From DASYPQ01 sp041488095 (GTDB lineage: Bacteria; Planctomycetota; UBA1135; GCA-002686595): a stretch of 64,000 nt of DNA. Within the stretch, counting starts at the first letter, position 1; each line of letters begins with the position of its first letter. The stretch is from positions 20,542 through 84,541 of the forward strand of contig JBGPOP010000018.1 of assembly GCA_041488095.1 (NCBI GenBank), read 5' to 3'. A program made the translations under genes and the position numbers. The notes beneath the pieces are model-generated. The model was not told the DNA's origin. It worked only from the letters and a program-made list of their open reading frames with translations, and made no database searches. Shown one piece after another: positions 61,232 through 64,000 of this stretch.

Positions 61232-61879
61232 ATGCACCACCTCATCGCGACCTGGTTCGAGTGGGTGCGGGACGGGGGCTATCTCGGGGTCGCGCTCCTG
61301 ATGGCGATGGAGTCGTCGGTGCTCCCCGTGCCGAGCGAGATCGTGATCCCGCCGGCGGCGTACTGGGCCTCGCAGGGAAGGATGACGCTCTTCGGAGTCG
61401 TCGTCGCGGGCACGATCGGATCGTACGTCGGCGCGATGGCGATGTACGCGGCCTCGCGTTGGCTCGGCAGGCCGCTCGTCCTGCGTTGGGGGCGCTACGT
61501 CCGGATCACGCCCGAGAAGCTCGAGCGCGCAGAGCGGTTCCTGGCGCGCTACGAGCTCGGCGGAGTGTTTTTCGCGCGCCTCTTGCCGGTGGTGCGGCAC
61601 CTGATCGGGATTCCCGCAGGGATCGTGCGGATGCCGATGCTGCCGTACGGCCTCACGACGATCGCGGGATCGGCGCTGTGGTGCACGGTGCTCGCGTGGT
61701 TCGGGAAGGAGGTCCTGGGGTCGGAGCCGAGGCTGGTGGAGGATCCCGAGGCGATGCTGGCGGTGCTGAAGGCGAAGTCGCTGATGATCGGGGGCGGGGC
61801 GGCGGTCTTGGCCGGGTTGTATTTCGTGGTGGTGAGGATGACGGGGAAGAGGGATGAGGCGGAGGGCAAGCGCTCCTGA
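61232..61879 (+). CDS. DedA/SNARE-associated family membrane protein
   Basis: A 215-residue polytopic protein. YLGVALLMAMESSVLPVPSE is the DedA N-terminal motif, and FFARLLPVVRHLIGIPAGIVRM the Arg-Pro re-entrant loop motif. Members act as undecaprenyl-phosphate or phospholipid flippases. ATG 61232 is preferred to GTG 61205. A long perfect palindrome starts 6 bp after its stop. Confidence 0.93.
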   Translation: MHHLIATWFEWVRDGGYLGVALLMAMESSVLPVPSEIVIPPAAYWASQGRMTLFGVVVAGTIGSYVGAMAMYAASRWLGRPLVLRWGRYVRITPEKLERAERFLARYELGGVFFARLLPVVRHLIGIPAGIVRMPMLPYGLTTIAGSALWCTVLAWFGKEVLGSEPRLVEDPEAMLAVLKAKSLMIGGGAAVLAGLYFVVVRMTGKRDEAEGKRS

Positions 61880-61884
61880 CTTGA

Positions 61885-61934
61885 ATTCGTGTTTCGCCGG
61901 CCCCGCGTCTGCGCGGGGCCGGCGAAACACGAAT
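61885..61934 (+). terminator. Perfect 23-bp stem-loop after the DedA gene
   Basis: Arms 61885-61907 and 61912-61934 are exact complements around a 4-base TCTG loop. No T-tract follows. The stem is far longer than a normal intrinsic terminator, so a repeat-element origin with terminator side function is more likely. Confidence 0.6.
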
Positions 61935-62104
61935 CCGGCGGCGCCGGACCTGGCGCCGCCATGCGGTTGCGAGTTGAGTTGAAGCTACCTCGGCGTCGTG
62001 CGTCCGAGGAGGGCGTGGCTTGGCCTTCACCCACGCAGGCGTTCGCAACGGCTGGTGATCAGCAACGCGCAACCGCACGGCGGCGCCAGGAGCGGCGCCG
62101 CCGG

Positions 62105-62150
62105 ACTCCGCTTTCGCGGCCGGCGCAGACGCCGACCGCGAAAGCGGAGT
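62105..62150 (-). terminator. 19-bp stem-loop after the pyrophosphatase gene
   Basis: Arms 62105-62119 and 62136-62150 (ACTCCGCTTTCGCGG and its complement) pair perfectly. After one C/A mismatch CGGC/GCCG extend the stem to a 6-base loop. It lies 40 bases beyond the stop of hppA on the minus strand. Confidence 0.55.
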
Positions 62151-62189
62151 TCATAATGGGGGGATTGCGCCCTTGGGCCTTCTTGCCGA

Positions 62190-64000
<1,811 letters not shown>

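Larger units (their letters stand above)
61885..62150. repeat. Palindrome-rich intergenic element (REP/BIME-like), four hairpins in mirror order
   Basis: Between the converging DedA and pyrophosphatase genes lie four stem-loops: H1 61885-61934, H2 61937-61960, H2' 62079-62102 and H3 62105-62150. H2 (GGCGGCGCC, loop GGACCT, GGCGCCGCC) and H2' (same arms, loop AGGAGC) plus their inner flanks form an imperfect inverted repeat of ~45 bp (61934-61978 versus about 62060-62104): both sides read CCGCC.TGCGGTTGCG when facing inwards. The central ~85 bases hold nothing recognised. It fills most of the 310-base gap and could be a mobile REP-type element and/or a two-way terminator. Confidence 0.75.

Overview
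The window is high-GC bacterial chromosome with tightly packed genes, short intergenic gaps, many GTG/TTG starts and 4-base start/stop overlaps. The best guess is a Gram-negative Planctomycetota or a deep relative. In support are two sulfatase-superfamily genes, a secreted beta-helix protein, a secreted beta-propeller-type repeat protein with a C-terminal domain I associate with planctomycete paralogue families, a Kdo/LPS gene (kdsB) and a tiny Lys/Arg-rich histone-like protein. I cannot exclude Myxococcota or another deltaproteobacterial-type lineage. No transposase, phage gene, CRISPR array or rRNA operon is visible.

Layout. 1-10 kb: the 3' part of cinA, tRNA-Gln, lipM plus a lipoprotein sulfatase, an OPT transporter, and a glycine-riboswitch-controlled gcvT-gcvH-gcvP operon. 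LipM could supply the octanoyl/lipoyl group that GcvH needs. 10-18.3 kb: a giant lipoprotein of Ig-like modules, then a five-gene cluster coding for a TPR membrane protein, a TPR-roadblock protein, a roadblock protein, a MglA-like GTPase with a long Ala/Pro linker and C-terminal membrane anchor, and a MglB-like roadblock protein. This is the most interesting system in the window. 18.4-23.4 kb: rpmB, a 30-residue basic protein, HU, metG, an orphan OmpR-type regulator and glutaryl-CoA dehydrogenase. 23.7-27.3 kb: two divergent secreted-protein genes, one carrying a frameshift. 27.4-34.4 kb: two divergent GT87-like membrane proteins, a RlmI-type methyltransferase, a YejM/PbgA-like membrane sulfatase homologue, a methyltransferase and a degenerate CDP-alcohol phosphatidyltransferase. 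34.4-40.2 kb (minus): a GT-C-like membrane protein, a lipoprotein, kdsB, pyrG and DUF1844, an envelope operon in which CTP synthase overlaps the CTP-using KdsB. 40.4-49.6 kb: a LysM protein, an NtrC-type regulator, anmK-thrC, a HEAT-repeat protein, tRNA-Thr and a GNAT-like protein. 49.6-64 kb: an RRM protein, BtpA, MoaB, a nuclease, a PtsI-like probable pseudoenzyme, thrB, a stand-alone aminotransferase C-terminal domain, an M28 peptidase, a methyltransferase, a MauE-thioredoxin-like protein, an SGNH protein, EamA, DedA, a palindrome-rich intergenic element, and the 3' part of a membrane pyrophosphatase gene.

Functional threads: glycine cleavage with lipoylation, threonine synthesis (thrC and thrB in separate places), cell-envelope and LPS construction, and a Ras-like GTPase/roadblock switch. 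All functional calls come from reading motifs by eye. No database search was run.
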